The position numbers were made by a program, and so were the translations under genes. Under the pieces are notes generated by a model. It searched no databases. It was not told the DNA's origin and saw only the letters and a program-made list of their open reading frames with translations. Shown here one piece after another: positions 25,346 to 37,078 of a stretch of DNA of 64,000 nucleotides. Position 1 is the stretch's first letter, and every line of letters starts with the position of its first letter. Origin of the DNA: Lineus longissimus (taxonomy: Eukaryota > Nemertea > Pilidiophora > Heteronemertea > Lineidae); contig NC_088308.1 in the NCBI RefSeq assembly GCF_910592395.1, forward strand, positions 29,376,001 through 29,440,000. Reading direction: 5' to 3'.

Positions 25346-25790
25346 TATGTACCGGTGCTGGTGATGCCGACGATGTTTCCTGCCGTCGTCTCCAAAGGAA
25401 ATCGGAGATTGTCCGAAGGTTTCCGATAAATGCCGAATGAAATTATTCTGGTGTCGCCGATGCCGGTAATGCGGACGCGCGTTTCGTGCCGGCATCCAAA
25501 AAGGGAATCGGAGATTTCCCGAACATTTCCGTCAAATGCCGAATGAAATCGTTTGGAATGCCGATGATGTCTATGCCATCATCCGTCGCAGAGATATCCG
25601 AAATTGCCCGATTGTTAACGATTGTTGACGACAATATATGCCAGTGCCGGTGATGCCGACGCTGTTTCATACCGTCATCCCCAAAGGGAATCGGATTTCC
25701 CGAACGTTTCCGATCAATGCCGAATGAAATCATCATTTGGTCGCCGATGCTGGTGATGCCGACGTTGTTTCGTGCCGGCATGGGCTTTTT
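25346..25790. repeat. Degenerate ~110-bp repeat, about 4 copies
   Basis: Blocks share GGTGATGCCGACG.TGTTTC, CCAAA.GGAATCGGA, CCGAA..TTTCCG and AATGCCGAATGAAAT in the same order, at about 25350, 25460, 25650 and 25750. The minus-strand open frames here follow the repeat and show no known domain. Confidence 0.7.
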
Positions 25791-25799
25791 GAGCATTTT

Positions 25800-25897
25800 A
25801 TCATCGGCGCCAACAACTATTTCCTTTGACCCTGCCAGAGTCTTTCAAAACAACTTATTGATTGACTCTGACCCTGCTGACCTCGAACTTTAAAAAA
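25800..25897 (+). repeat. Diverged relic of the 812-bp satellite
   Basis: ATCATCGGCGCCAACAACT and, further on, GAGTCTTTCAAAACAA and CTGACCCTGCTGACCTCGA match, in the same order and spacing, the satellite region seen for example at 3668-3768. Identity is about 85% by eye. Only about 98 bp is present, ending right where the 70-bp satellite starts. Confidence 0.85.
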
Positions 25898-28800
25898 TCT
25901 CATCCTTTCAAGAGAACAACCTTCTGTCTTTGAGACAACCTGAATAGGGATCTCCACATCAAGTGCATGCCACCCTTTGGAGAGCGCAACCTTTGAAACA
26001 CCTCGAATATCTAGTCACCCATTCAGTACACCTCACCCTCTGAAGAGAACAACCTACTGTCTTTGAGACACCTTGAATAGCTAGCTCCTCATCCAGTACA
26101 TCTCACCCTTTGAAGAGAGCAACCTACTGTCTTTGATACACCTTCAATAGCTAGCTCCTCATCCAGTACATCTCACCCTTTGAAGAGAACATCCTACTGT
26201 CTTTGCGACACCTTCAATAGCTAGCTCCTCATCCAGTACATCTCACCCTTTGAAGAGAACAACCTAACTGTCTTTGATACACCTTCAATAGCTAGCTCCT
26301 CATCCAGTACATCTTACCCTCTGAAGAGAACAACCTACTGTCTTTGATACACCTTGAATAGCTAGCTCCTCATCCAGTACATCTCACCCTTTGAAGAGAA
26401 CAACCTACTGTCTTTGATACACCTTCAATAGCTAGCTCCTCATCCAGTACATCTCACCCTTTGAAGAGAACAACCTACTGTCTTTGATACACCATGAATA
26501 GCTAGCTCCTCATCCAGTACACCTCATCCTTTGAAAAGAACAACCTACTGTCTTTGAGACACCTTCAATAGCAAGCTCCTCATCCTGTACATCTCATCCT
26601 TTGAAGAGAACAACCTAACTGTCTTTGATACACCTTGAATAGCTAGCTCCTCATCCAGTACATCTCATCCTTTGAAGAGAACAACCTACTGTCTTTGATA
26701 CACCATGAATAGCTAGCTCCTCATCCAGTACACCTCATCCTTTGAAAGGAACAACCTACTGTCTTTGAGACACCTTCAATAGCAAGCTCCTCATCCAGTA
26801 CATCTTACCCTCTGAAGAGAACTACCTAACTGTCTTTGATACACCTTCAATAGCTAGCTCCTCATCCAGTACATCTTACCCTCTGAAGAGAACAACCTAC
26901 TGTCTTTGATACACCTTGAATAGCTAGCTCCTCATCCAGTACATCTCACCCTTTGAAGAGAACAACCTACTGTCTTTGATACACCTTGAATAGCTAGCTC
27001 CTCATCCAGTACATCTCACCCTTTGAAGAGAACAACCTACTGTCTTTGATACACCATGAATAGCTAGCTCCTCATCCAGTACACCTCATCCTTTGAAAAG
27101 AACAACCTACTGTCTTTGAGACACCTTCAATAGCAAGCTCCTCATCCAGTACATCTCATCCTTTGAAGAGAACAACCTAACTGTCTTTGATACACCTTGA
27201 ATAGCTAGCTCCTCATCCAGTACATCTCACCCTTTGACGAGAACAACCTACTGTCTTTGATACACCATGAATAGCTAGCTCCTCATCCAGTACACCTCAT
27301 CCTTTGAAAAGAACAACCTACTGTCTTTGAGACACCTTCAATAGCAAGCTCCTCATCCAGTACATCTTACCCTCTGAAGAGAACTACCTAACTGTCTTTG
27401 ATACACCTTCAATAGCTAGCTCCTCATCCAGTACATCTTACCCTCTGAAGAGAACAACCTACTGTCTTTGATACACCTTCAATAGCTAGCTCCTCATCCA
27501 GTACACCTCATCCTTTGAAAAGAACAACCTACTGTCTTTGAGACACCTTGAATAGCTAGCTCCTCATCCAGTACATCTCATCCTTTGAAGAGAACAACCT
27601 AACTGTCTTTGATACACCTTGAATAGCTAGCTCCTCATCCAGTACATCTCATCCTTTGAAAAGAACAACTTACTGTCTTTGAGACACCTTCAATAGCAAG
27701 CTCCTCATCCAGTACATCTCACCCTTTGAAGAGAACAACCTACTGTCTTTGATACACCATGAATAGCTAGCTCCTCATCCAGTACATCTCATCCTTTGAA
27801 GAGAACAACCTACTGTCTTTGATACACCTTCAATAGCAAGCTCCTCATCCAGTTCATCTCACCCTTTGAAGAGAACAACCTACTGTCTTTGATACACCTT
27901 CAATAGCTAGCTCCTCATCCAGTACATCTCACCCTTTGAAGAGAACAACCTACTGTCTTTGATACACCTTCAATAGCTAGCTCCTCATCCAGTACATCTC
28001 ACCCTTTGAAGAGAACAACCTACTGTCTTTGATACACCTTGAATAGCTAGCTCCTCATCCAGTACATCTCACCCTTTGAAGAGAGCAACCTAACTGTCTT
28101 TGAGACACCTTCAATAGCTAGCTCCTGATCCAGTACATCTCACCCTTTGGAGAGAACAACCTACTGTCTTTGAGACACCTTCAATAGCTAGCTCCTGATC
28201 CAGTACATCTTACCCTTTGAAGAGAACAACCTACTGTCTTTGATACACCTTCAATAGCTAGCTCCTGATCCAGTACATCTTACCCTTTGAAGAGAACAAC
28301 CTAACTGTCTTTGATACACCTTCAATAGCTAGCTCCTGATCCAGTACATCTCACCCTTTGAAGAGAACAACCTAACTGTCTTTGATACACCTTCAATAGC
28401 TAGCTCCTTATCCAGTACATCGCACCCTTTGAAGAGAACAACCTACTGTCTTTGATACACCTTGAATAGCTAGCTCCTCGTCCAGTACATCTCATCCTTT
28501 GAAGAGAACAACCTTCTGTCTTTGAGACACCTTCAATAGCTAGCTCCTCATCCAGTACATCTCATTTTTTGAAGAGAACAACCTACTGTCTTTGAGACAC
28601 CTTCAATAGCAAGCTCCTCATCCAGTACATTTCACCCTTTGAAGAGAGCAACCTAACTGTCTTTGAGACACCTTCAATAGCTAGCTCCTGATCCAGTACA
28701 TCTCACCCTTTGGAGAGAACAACCTACTGTCTTTGAGACACCTTCAATAGCTAGCTCCTGATCCAGTACATCTTACCCTTTGAAGAGAACAGCCTACTGT

Positions 28801-30930
28801 CTTTGATACACCTTCAATAGCTAGCTCCTGATCCAGTACATCTCACCCTTTGAAGAGAACAACCTAACTGTCTTTGATACACCTTGAATAGCTAGCTCCT
28901 TATCCAGTACATCGCACCCTTTGAAGAGAGCAACCTAACTGTCTTTGATACACCTTGAATAGCTAGCTCCTGATCCAGTACATCTCACCCTTTGAAAAGA
29001 ACAACCTAACTGCCTTTGATACACTTTGAATAGCTAGCTCCTCATCCAGTACATCTCACCCTTTGAAGAGAGCAACCTAACTGTCTTTGAGACACCTTCA
29101 ATAGCTAGCTCCTGATCCAGTACATCTTACCCTTTGAAGAGAACAACCTAACTGTCTTTGATACACCTTCAATAGCTAGCTCCTGATCCAGTACATCTCA
29201 CCCTTTGAAGAGAACAACCTAACTGTCTTTGATACACCTTGAATAGCTAGCTCCTTATCCAGTACATCGCACCCTTTGAAGAGAGCAACATAACTGTCTT
29301 TGATATACCTCGAATAGCTAGCTCCTTATCCAGTACATCTTACCCTTTGAAGAGAACAACCTACTGTCTTTGAGACACCTTGAATAGCTTGCTCCTCATC
29401 CAGTACATCTCATCCTTTGAAGAGAACAACCTAACTGTCTTTGATACACCTTGAATAGCTAGCTCCTCATCCAGTACATCTCATCCTTTGAAGAGAACAA
29501 CCTAACTGTCTTTGATACACCTTCAATAGCTAGCTCCTCATCCAGTACATCTCAACCTTTGAAGAGAACAACCTAACTGTCTTTGATACACCTTGAATAG
29601 CTAGCTCCTCATCCAGTACATCTCATCCTTTGAAGAGAACAACCTACTGTCTTTGAGACACCTTCAATAGCTAGCTCCTCATTCAGTACATCTTACCCTT
29701 TGAAGAGAACAACCTACTGTCTTTGATACACCTTCAATAGCTAGCTCCTCATCCAGTACATCTCACCCTTTGGAGAGAACAACCTAACTGTCTTTGGTAC
29801 ACCTTCAATAGCAAGCTCCTCATCCAGTACATCTCATCCTTTGAAGAGAACAACCTAACTGTCTTTGAGAGACCTTCAATAGCTAGCTCCTCATCCAGTA
29901 CATCTTACCCTTTGAAGAGAACAACCTAACTGTCTTTGAGAGACCTTCAATAGCTAGCTCCTCATCCAGTACATCTCACCCTTTGGAGAGAACAACCTAC
30001 TGTCTTTGATACACCTTCAATAGCAAGCTCCTCATCCAGTACATCTCACCCTTTGAAGAGAACAACCTACTGTCTTTGATACACCTTGAATAGCTAGCTC
30101 CTCATCCAGTACATCTCATCCTTTGAAGAGAACAACCTACTGTCTTTGATACACCTTCAATAGAAAGCTCCTCATCCAGTACATCTCACCCTTTGAAGAG
30201 AACAACCTACTGTCTTTGATACACCTTCAATAGCTAGCTCCTCATCCAGTACATCTCACCCTTTGAAGAGAACAACCTACTGTCTTTGATACACCTTCAA
30301 TAGAAAGCTCCTCATCCAGTACATCTCACCCTTTGAAGAGAACAACCTACTGTCTTTGATACACCTTGAATAGCTAGCTCCTCATCCAGTACATCTCACC
30401 CTTTGAAGAGAGCAACCTAACTGTCTTTGAGACACCTTCAATAGCTAACTCCTCATCCAGTACATCTCACCCTTTGGAGAGAACAACCTACTGTCTTTGA
30501 GACACCTTCAATAGCTAGCTCCTGATCCAGTACATCTCACCCTTTAAAGAGAACAACCTAACTGTCTTTGATACACCTTGAATAGCTAGCTCCTTATCCA
30601 GTACATCTCACCCTTTGAAGAGAACAACCTAACTGTCTTTGATACACTTTGAATAGCTAGCTCCTCATCCAGTACATCTCACCCTTTGAAGAGAGCAACC
30701 TAACTGTCTTTGAGACACCTTCAATAGCTAGCTCCTGATCCAGTACATCTTACCCTTTGAAGAGAACAACCTAACTGTCTTTGATACATCTTCAATAGCT
30801 AGCTCCTGATCCAGTACATCTTACCCTTTGAAGAGAACAACCTACTGTCTTTGATACACCTTCAATAGCTAGCTCCTGATCCAGTACATCTTACCCTTTG
30901 AAGAGAACAACCTAACTGTCTTTGATACAC
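25898..30930. repeat. 70/71-bp satellite, left block (~71 copies)
   Basis: Tandem unit built from CTCCTCATCCAGTACATCTC, CCTTTGAAGAGAACAACCTA, (A)CTGTCTTTGATACACCTT and CAATAGCTAG. Length alternates between 70 and 71 bp through a single A (CCTACTG or CCTAACTG). Recurrent variants (CTGATCC, GGAGAGAAC, GAGACACC, CACCATGAATAG, GAAAAGAAC, GCAAGC) occur in repeated combinations, a higher-order structure. The first unit is most diverged. Stop codons in the unit exclude long reading frames. Confidence 0.97.
30926..30930. repeat. Target-site duplication TACAC, left copy
   Basis: TACAC abuts the left LTR here and the right LTR at 38864-38868. Deleting the element and one copy gives the normal satellite text GATACACCTTCAATAG. 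Confidence 0.93.
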
Positions 30931-31112
30931 TGTTCTGTAGCTACTTAAGTTTGGAGTAAGTGGGAAATACAGGGCGACATTCGGCTGTGTTCTGTAGGGA
31001 CTGTATATTTATTATGGATTCTAAAATACAAATTCATCGCACGTGCTCTCATATCTCGCCATTGCTCGTTGTTGTTGTTACACATAAAACCGTCTCAACC
31101 AAATACACAACA
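30931..31112 (-). repeat. BEL/Pao 3' LTR (182 bp)
   Basis: Starts TGTTCTGTAGCTACTTAAG and ends AAATACACAACA on plus; it is the 3' LTR because the element is on minus. No difference from the other LTR was seen. Confidence 0.95.
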
Positions 31113-31121
31113 CTCCCCCTT
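31113..31121 (-). promoter_or_regulatory. Polypurine tract
   Basis: AAGGGGGAG on the minus strand directly abuts the 3' LTR, the expected site for plus-strand DNA priming. Confidence 0.8.
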
Positions 31122-31561
31122 GAAAATCGAGGAGGCAAGATTTTCAATAACACAATGAACTTAACCCGCCGTAAGGCTTAATTCTGAGAAATGTATGCTG
31201 AACACAATAGCTCCAAAATGCAAGACCTAGCATACATAAGTAAACAACTACACCTAATTCTATACCCTATAGAATATACCGTCAAATAACTCAAATACAC
31301 ATAATGACAAATCTAATGCTAAGAGTATTCCCCCCATTTACCAACCTGGGAAATGTAAATTACAACCTTCTGGTAAGAAACTCTGATGATGATATACCTA
31401 GTAATAGTAATAATAGTATACTAATACATGTAATCAAAATGTTAAGAATTTTGACCCCTTGATAGAGATTTGGCAATCAGTTGACATGCATGTATCTGAC
31501 AACTACGACTGAGTAACCAAAACTCAACTCCAATTCTTGTATGTCACTCTGGATTAAATGT
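31122..31561 (-). other. 3' non-coding region of the BEL/Pao element
   Basis: Between the gag-pol stop and the polypurine tract, AT-rich, no open frame of note and no envelope-like gene. Confidence 0.7.
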
Positions 31562-34500
31562 CTATTCTGCGGGTTCCAACAAACGCAACTTCTGAATAGG
31601 CCTTCTCATCAATCCTCTCTTGGTTTTCACTGTGACTGACCTAACCAACCCATCTCTTCCTGGGTGTGTGGCCATCACACGTCCTAGTGCCCAATCTAGT
31701 TTTCTGATGTTGTCCTCCGCCACTAGAACAATGTCTCCCTCTTGCAGATTATCTCGTATCTCTGTCCATTTTGAACGGCGCTGTAATTCCACAAGGTATT
31801 CACTTGTCCACCTTTTCCAAAACTGTTTGGATATCCTCTGTTGATAGGCCCATCTCCTTTCAAGTGACAACTCTGGCTTGTATACAGATGGCAGCAACTG
31901 CAGATTTCTTCCTATGATCAAGTGACCAGGAGTTAATGGAAGAGGATCCTCCTTGTCAGCCGAGATATCCGATAAGGGTCGAGAATTGATTTGAGCTTCT
32001 GCATCAGTGAGCACGGTCTGAAGCTCGGTAAATGTCAGGCTGGCCTTTCTGAGAATCTTTGAGAGAGCTCGTTTTACACTTCCAACAAGTCGTTCATAAA
32101 ATCCTCCATGCCATGGAGCCCTAGGAGTTATGAACTTCCACTCGATTCCTTCCAGTCTGAGTTTATCCTTGATTCTCGCATTGTTGTGGAACAAACGGTA
32201 AAGCAATGAAGCTGCACTCTCAAATGTTTTTGCATTATCGGAGTAGATGGTACAACACTTTCCACGCCGATTCATCATGCGTCTCAATGCTTGTAGGAAC
32301 TCCTCTGTTGTCAAATTTGCTGTCAGCTCTAAATGCACTGCCCTGGTGGCCATACATGTGAATATGAGGATGTAAGCCTTGTTGCTTCCAGCTCCATGTT
32401 TTCCACTGACATGTACTTCTCTAACATAGAGTGGTCCAGCATAGTCCACTCCAATGTTGGTAAATGGTGGCGATACATTAACCCTTTCCTCTGGCAACGG
32501 CGCCATTTTCTGCTCTAATTTTCTGGCACTTCTACATTTCTTACATGGTAGGACTCTGCGAACTTCCTGCCGGCCACATACTAACCAGTATTTGCTTCTC
32601 AAGTTAGACAAGGTTTGAACAACTCCTGTGTGTCCAAAGATGATGTGATAGTGGATTATCAACATTTCCACAAATCTATTGTGATTAGGCAATATGATGG
32701 GGTTTCTAAGCTCATCTGGCAGTAGTGCTTTGTGTAGTCTCCCCCCAACACGGAGTAACTTCAGTTTCTCATCCCATATCGGATCAAGCTGTTTCAAGCG
32801 GCTATTTGCAGGAATCGAAAGATTATTCTGTACTGCATGAATTTCCACTGAAAATGCTTGTTCTTGAGCCCAACGTAACCAATACAACTCCTCTTCTCTT
32901 TGATCAGTGAGAGTCAAGATTGCATTTTCTTCTCGAACATGTTGCCCATCTCCTGTCCTCACTCGGTACTTTAAGCTTCGGACTCTATTCATCACTCTCA
33001 GAAACTTGTGGTAACTCTCATATTTCTCCACTAGTTTCAGCTGCTCACTTTTGGTTTGGTCAGTTGTTTTCTCTTTGACTTGCAGTGCTGAGAAAGTCTT
33101 GGGTTTTTTCTTCTGTTCAGCCAATTCCAGTTCAGCTGTGTCAATTCGCTGTTTTGGCCAACTTTCTTCTTCTTTTCTTAGGAAGTCTGGCCCTTCCCAC
33201 CAGAGTTGCGAGTTAACTAAGCTTTCAGCAGAACATCCTCTCGAGCATAGATCAGCGGGGTTAATTTTCCCTGGCAAATGACTCCACTTCCTAGGTGGTA
33301 CTAGATTCTGTATCTCACTCACGCGATTGGCAACGAACGTCTGCCAAGTGTAGGCAGGTTTGCTAATCCAGGCAAGTACTACTTGTGAGTCAGTCCAGCA
33401 GTGTACATCCTCTATTTCCAACTTGATTTCACGTTGAACGTAGTTTACCAAGCGTGCTGTGATTAGCGCAGCCATGAGCTCTAGCTCTGGTAAGCTTCTC
33501 TTCTTTCCAAGTGGTGACACTCTAGTTTTAGAGCACAGTACAGCTGTGTGCACTCTCCCTGTTGGCAAGTCCTCAACCCTGACGTAAACTACTCCTCCAT
33601 ATGCTGCTACACACGCATCACCGAAACCATGCAGTGTGAATCTAGGTTGAGTGAAGCTCTCAGGAACTATACATCGTTGGACCTTTATCTGATCCAGATC
33701 AGAAACTTGCTCCTTCCAACGTACCCAGTTCTGATGAAGTTCATCAGATAACTTCTCATCCCAGTCAGTACGATCCATCCAGGACTGTTGGAATAGCCGC
33801 TTGGCTACCAAAGTGAACGGTGCTAACAAACCCATCGGGTCGTAAATTCGATGAAGTTGTTGTAACACAGTCCTACGAGTTTCACAGGGTACATTTTCCA
33901 TCCTCTCGCAAAAGGAAAACATTAGTACGTCCTCTTTAGGAATGTACTTGATCCCCAACGTTTTTGTAGTAAATTGTTCCTCAGTGACGACTACTATACC
34001 ACAGGCAAGATCTGACTCCTCTAATCCAGCCAAAGCTTCTGGTTTGTTGGACACAAATTTCCTGAGTGGGAATCCTCCAGATTTCAAGACTGTTTTCATG
34101 TCTACTGCTAAGCTTGCTGCTGCTGTGGTATTGTCTTCTCCAGACAGTACATCATCCACGAAAATATTTTCTGTTATTTCCTCAGTAGCCTTTGGGTATT
34201 CCTTTGTCTGTGTGAGTGCATGGTCCACTACAGTTTTGATACTCGAAAATGGAGATGATTTCAGACCAAATGTTACTGTTTTCAGCCTGTAAACATCAGG
34301 TTTTTTACTAGTGTCCATGTCACGCCATAAGAATCTCTGTAGATCTTGATCTCCAGTTTGCATGCCGATTTGAAGAAACATTTTCTCTATATCTGCTACA
34401 AGCGCTACTTTATGTTTTCTGAAACGCAAAAGTGGGTCGGGCTGCAGTGCTGGTCCACTCAACAATGTGTCATTTAGTGACACCCCCTCTGGTCCTTTGG

Positions 34501-37078
34501 CGGAGCCGTCAAACACAACACGCACCTTTGTGGTTGATTTATCCATTCTAACAACAGGGTGATGAGGCAAGTACCATATTGCTTGCGCTTGTTTCTCCAA
34601 TTCCTCAACTTTCTCGGCACGCCCTTTATCAACTAACTCTTGGATCTGTTCTTGGTAGGCCTTTCCCAAGTCTGGGTCCCTCTGTAATCTTCTTTCCAAC
34701 CCCTCGAGACGTTTCTCTGCTAAGGTTCGATTTGATTCTAAAGACTTGTCCTTCCAGTCCGGATGGCGAATCAAACCTGTGACGTAATGACCATCTACGA
34801 GTTTGGTATTATCAAGATGCTGCTGCAATGCATCAGTCTCCAATTCTGTGGCTTGGTGCTTGACCTCATTAGGTAATATTCCCAAGTGTTCTAGGTCCCA
34901 ATGTCTGGCTGCAAAGTCAGTTTCATTCTCCAAGGAAAATCTATGACACGTGTTTACCATACCAATCCTTCCATGTCGTTGGTTTGGCTCCTCTACTGGG
35001 CAGATACCTGAAAGTACCCATCCAAAATGACTCTTTGTGGCAGTTGGCATTCCTGGTGGTCCAGTTTTTCTAACAGGCAGTAAGATGTTTGTGGTATCCT
35101 CTAGCCCCAACATAACATCAATTTCAGCCGATTCACGGGGGTATGTGTCTGCTATCTGCAATCCCTGTAAGTGTTGCAGCTTTGACAAATCTACTCTCAC
35201 GCAGTTGAGGTCCATGCTAGGCTGATCAACTGTGTAGGCCTCTATCTCAAATTCCTCACCTTTCCAATTAGGAATAGCGCTTGATAGATGAAACTTAACT
35301 CTCTCTGTTTTCAATCTCATCTGGTTACCACCGGCTAGTGAAAATTCTGTCTCAACCTTGGGTCCTCGCAAGTCCAGTTTTCTTGCCATCTTGTTACTTA
35401 TGAATGATACACCGCTGCCTGTATCAAATAAGATTCTCGCCACTGAAATTGCTCCTCGTGATTCGATTCTTGCTAGAGTGGATTGCATCAATATCTCCTT
35501 TGGACCTGTAATGGCCTTGACAAGTCCTACACTCTTGGGAACCTCCGTTTTTTGACGTAGACCTTGTACTTGCTCTTCTTCCGGTAGCTCTGGCTCACGA
35601 TCATAATGGATCAAGGTATGATGTTTCTTCCCACATCTCTGACAGTGTCTTGAATTACAGTCTTTGACATAATGCGAAGCAAAGCAGTTAAAACAAAGTT
35701 TTAAACTCTTGACCTTGTCTATGCGATCACTGACACTCATGGCTTTGAAGGTCTGGCACTGATAAAGTAGATGTGCTTCTTGGCATACAGGGCACTTGGG
35801 AGTTCGACTCTGCGTCTTCTGTTTTGATTGTCCAGCTTTAGGGTTACTTGTAGCATTGACATTCAATGCATATGCACTTGGCTTGCCATAACTAGTACTA
35901 GTATGTTTCTTCTCTGGTTTCTGTGAGTGTGAAGTACTACTACTTGTGGTTGGTCGCTTTCCCCCCTCCATTTCCGTCCTTCGGGTAACTTGCAGGGCGT
36001 CGAGTAGCCTTTCCAGTAAGTCGGGAAATTTCAGAGGCAAAGTCGACTTTGTTTTTGCCTTCAGCTTTTCGCCATCCCACTTTCGCAACAGTGTTTTGGG
36101 AATTTTGGGCCTGACCAATGCCGTGAAAATCCAACTTGTTTCGTCTAGTTCACATAGAGCCTCGGTTTTCTTTAAAATATAATTCCATGCTGACACAAGC
36201 TTATGGCAGAATGGCTCCATGTCTTTTAGTGCAAGGGAACTCGGTGCCTCCATGTTGGCTATCTCGATTACAGCCTTCTGCACACAACTCTCCACGTCAC
36301 CATACTTGCTTTCTAAAACTTGGAGGATGTCTTGGTAATCAGGATCTTTCATACCCGCTACTAACTTTCTACACTCGCCCTCTAGTAATGTAATGGTAAA
36401 GTGCGTCTTTTCCACCTCCGAATAACCTGGCTTCGCCAACTCCGCTTCTAACAGCTCTCGCCATTGATCAAAGAAATGCGGATCGCCGCTAAATTTTGGT
36501 ATGGGTAGCTCTCTCTTCTTCTTGGTCAAAGTTGACAAGATGGTTGTGAGCTGCTCTCCTGATATTCCATTGTTCATGGATTTAAAAGCCTCTGCTAAAC
36601 CCTTTGTTAACACTTCAATGTTGCTCTGGCTACTATGATGGGATCCTTTGCCTTCACTCTCACTCCTCTCCTTTGTCGGCCTGAACCAGTCTTTCTCCAA
36701 CCTCTGGATCTTGGCATCACAGTTGAAGTACCTCTCTCTATAGTCTTGCTCATCTTTATCTTCTCTTCTCCTCTGGTCGTCAGACATAGCGTTCAGCCTC
36801 TCCTCGTTATCTCTGTGATAATCCACTTGGTCTTGAGTATCTTGCAAGTCCATGTAGGCTGACTTCAACTGTTCTCTGGCAGACATGGCTGCCCTCACTT
36901 TAATCTCATTCTCGGGTGAACGGTCATCATCGTCTAATGCTGGAAGAACATCATCATAATATCGGAACAAGGATTTCTCCAACTTGGTGTATCTCTGCCG
37001 ATTGATGCGCCTCCTTTCCAATAGGAATTCAAGCGTTGCTGGCTCAGCAGCCACACTTTTACCCTTAGTAGTCGCCAT
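31562..37078 (-). CDS. BEL/Pao gag-pol polyprotein, 1838 aa
   Basis: Retrotransposon polyprotein in one frame. The Gag part has a DUF1759-like region (around residues 190-350, with PKFSGDPHFFDQW), then Cys/His knuckles from residue 429 (CPVC) through 462-491 (CFNC...H...C and CQRC...H). The aspartic protease (DUF1758 type) has DTGS at 552. Reverse transcriptase spans roughly 830-1010, with FDGSA at 856 and the catalytic FVDD at 973-976, the BEL/Pao form of YVDD. A peptidase-A17/pao region follows, then RNase H with WTDS (Asp 1230). Integrase has an HHCC zinc-binding part (His near 1476-1483, CKKC at 1512) and D1545, D1614 and E1662 as likely catalytic residues. A DUF5641-like C-terminus ends the protein. 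No stop or frameshift is present, so the copy may be functional. Start codon: first ATG of the frame, after a ~1.6-kb leader. Confidence 0.96.
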   Translation of the reverse strand: MATTKGKSVAAEPATLEFLLERRRINRQRYTKLEKSLFRYYDDVLPALDDDDRSPENEIKVRAAMSAREQLKSAYMDLQDTQDQVDYHRDNEERLNAMSDDQRRREDKDEQDYRERYFNCDAKIQRLEKDWFRPTKERSESEGKGSHHSSQSNIEVLTKGLAEAFKSMNNGISGEQLTTILSTLTKKKRELPIPKFSGDPHFFDQWRELLEAELAKPGYSEVEKTHFTITLLEGECRKLVAGMKDPDYQDILQVLESKYGDVESCVQKAVIEIANMEAPSSLALKDMEPFCHKLVSAWNYILKKTEALCELDETSWIFTALVRPKIPKTLLRKWDGEKLKAKTKSTLPLKFPDLLERLLDALQVTRRTEMEGGKRPTTSSSTSHSQKPEKKHTSTSYGKPSAYALNVNATSNPKAGQSKQKTQSRTPKCPVCQEAHLLYQCQTFKAMSVSDRIDKVKSLKLCFNCFASHYVKDCNSRHCQRCGKKHHTLIHYDREPELPEEEQVQGLRQKTEVPKSVGLVKAITGPKEILMQSTLARIESRGAISVARILFDTGSGVSFISNKMARKLDLRGPKVETEFSLAGGNQMRLKTERVKFHLSSAIPNWKGEEFEIEAYTVDQPSMDLNCVRVDLSKLQHLQGLQIADTYPRESAEIDVMLGLEDTTNILLPVRKTGPPGMPTATKSHFGWVLSGICPVEEPNQRHGRIGMVNTCHRFSLENETDFAARHWDLEHLGILPNEVKHQATELETDALQQHLDNTKLVDGHYVTGLIRHPDWKDKSLESNRTLAEKRLEGLERRLQRDPDLGKAYQEQIQELVDKGRAEKVEELEKQAQAIWYLPHHPVVRMDKSTTKVRVVFDGSAKGPEGVSLNDTLLSGPALQPDPLLRFRKHKVALVADIEKMFLQIGMQTGDQDLQRFLWRDMDTSKKPDVYRLKTVTFGLKSSPFSSIKTVVDHALTQTKEYPKATEEITENIFVDDVLSGEDNTTAAASLAVDMKTVLKSGGFPLRKFVSNKPEALAGLEESDLACGIVVVTEEQFTTKTLGIKYIPKEDVLMFSFCERMENVPCETRRTVLQQLHRIYDPMGLLAPFTLVAKRLFQQSWMDRTDWDEKLSDELHQNWVRWKEQVSDLDQIKVQRCIVPESFTQPRFTLHGFGDACVAAYGGVVYVRVEDLPTGRVHTAVLCSKTRVSPLGKKRSLPELELMAALITARLVNYVQREIKLEIEDVHCWTDSQVVLAWISKPAYTWQTFVANRVSEIQNLVPPRKWSHLPGKINPADLCSRGCSAESLVNSQLWWEGPDFLRKEEESWPKQRIDTAELELAEQKKKPKTFSALQVKEKTTDQTKSEQLKLVEKYESYHKFLRVMNRVRSLKYRVRTGDGQHVREENAILTLTDQREEELYWLRWAQEQAFSVEIHAVQNNLSIPANSRLKQLDPIWDEKLKLLRVGGRLHKALLPDELRNPIILPNHNRFVEMLIIHYHIIFGHTGVVQTLSNLRSKYWLVCGRQEVRRVLPCKKCRSARKLEQKMAPLPEERVNVSPPFTNIGVDYAGPLYVREVHVSGKHGAGSNKAYILIFTCMATRAVHLELTANLTTEEFLQALRRMMNRRGKCCTIYSDNAKTFESAASLLYRLFHNNARIKDKLRLEGIEWKFITPRAPWHGGFYERLVGSVKRALSKILRKASLTFTELQTVLTDAEAQINSRPLSDISADKEDPLPLTPGHLIIGRNLQLLPSVYKPELSLERRWAYQQRISKQFWKRWTSEYLVELQRRSKWTEIRDNLQEGDIVLVAEDNIRKLDWALGRVMATHPGRDGLVRSVTVKTKRGLMRRPIQKLRLLEPAE

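Noticed and set aside
31122-31561. Envelope gene in the BEL/Pao element
   Set aside because: The 440 bp after pol has no frame of suitable length.
31620-36862. Plus-strand frames across the BEL/Pao coding region
   Set aside because: Antisense shadows of a clear 1838-codon minus-strand gag-pol frame.
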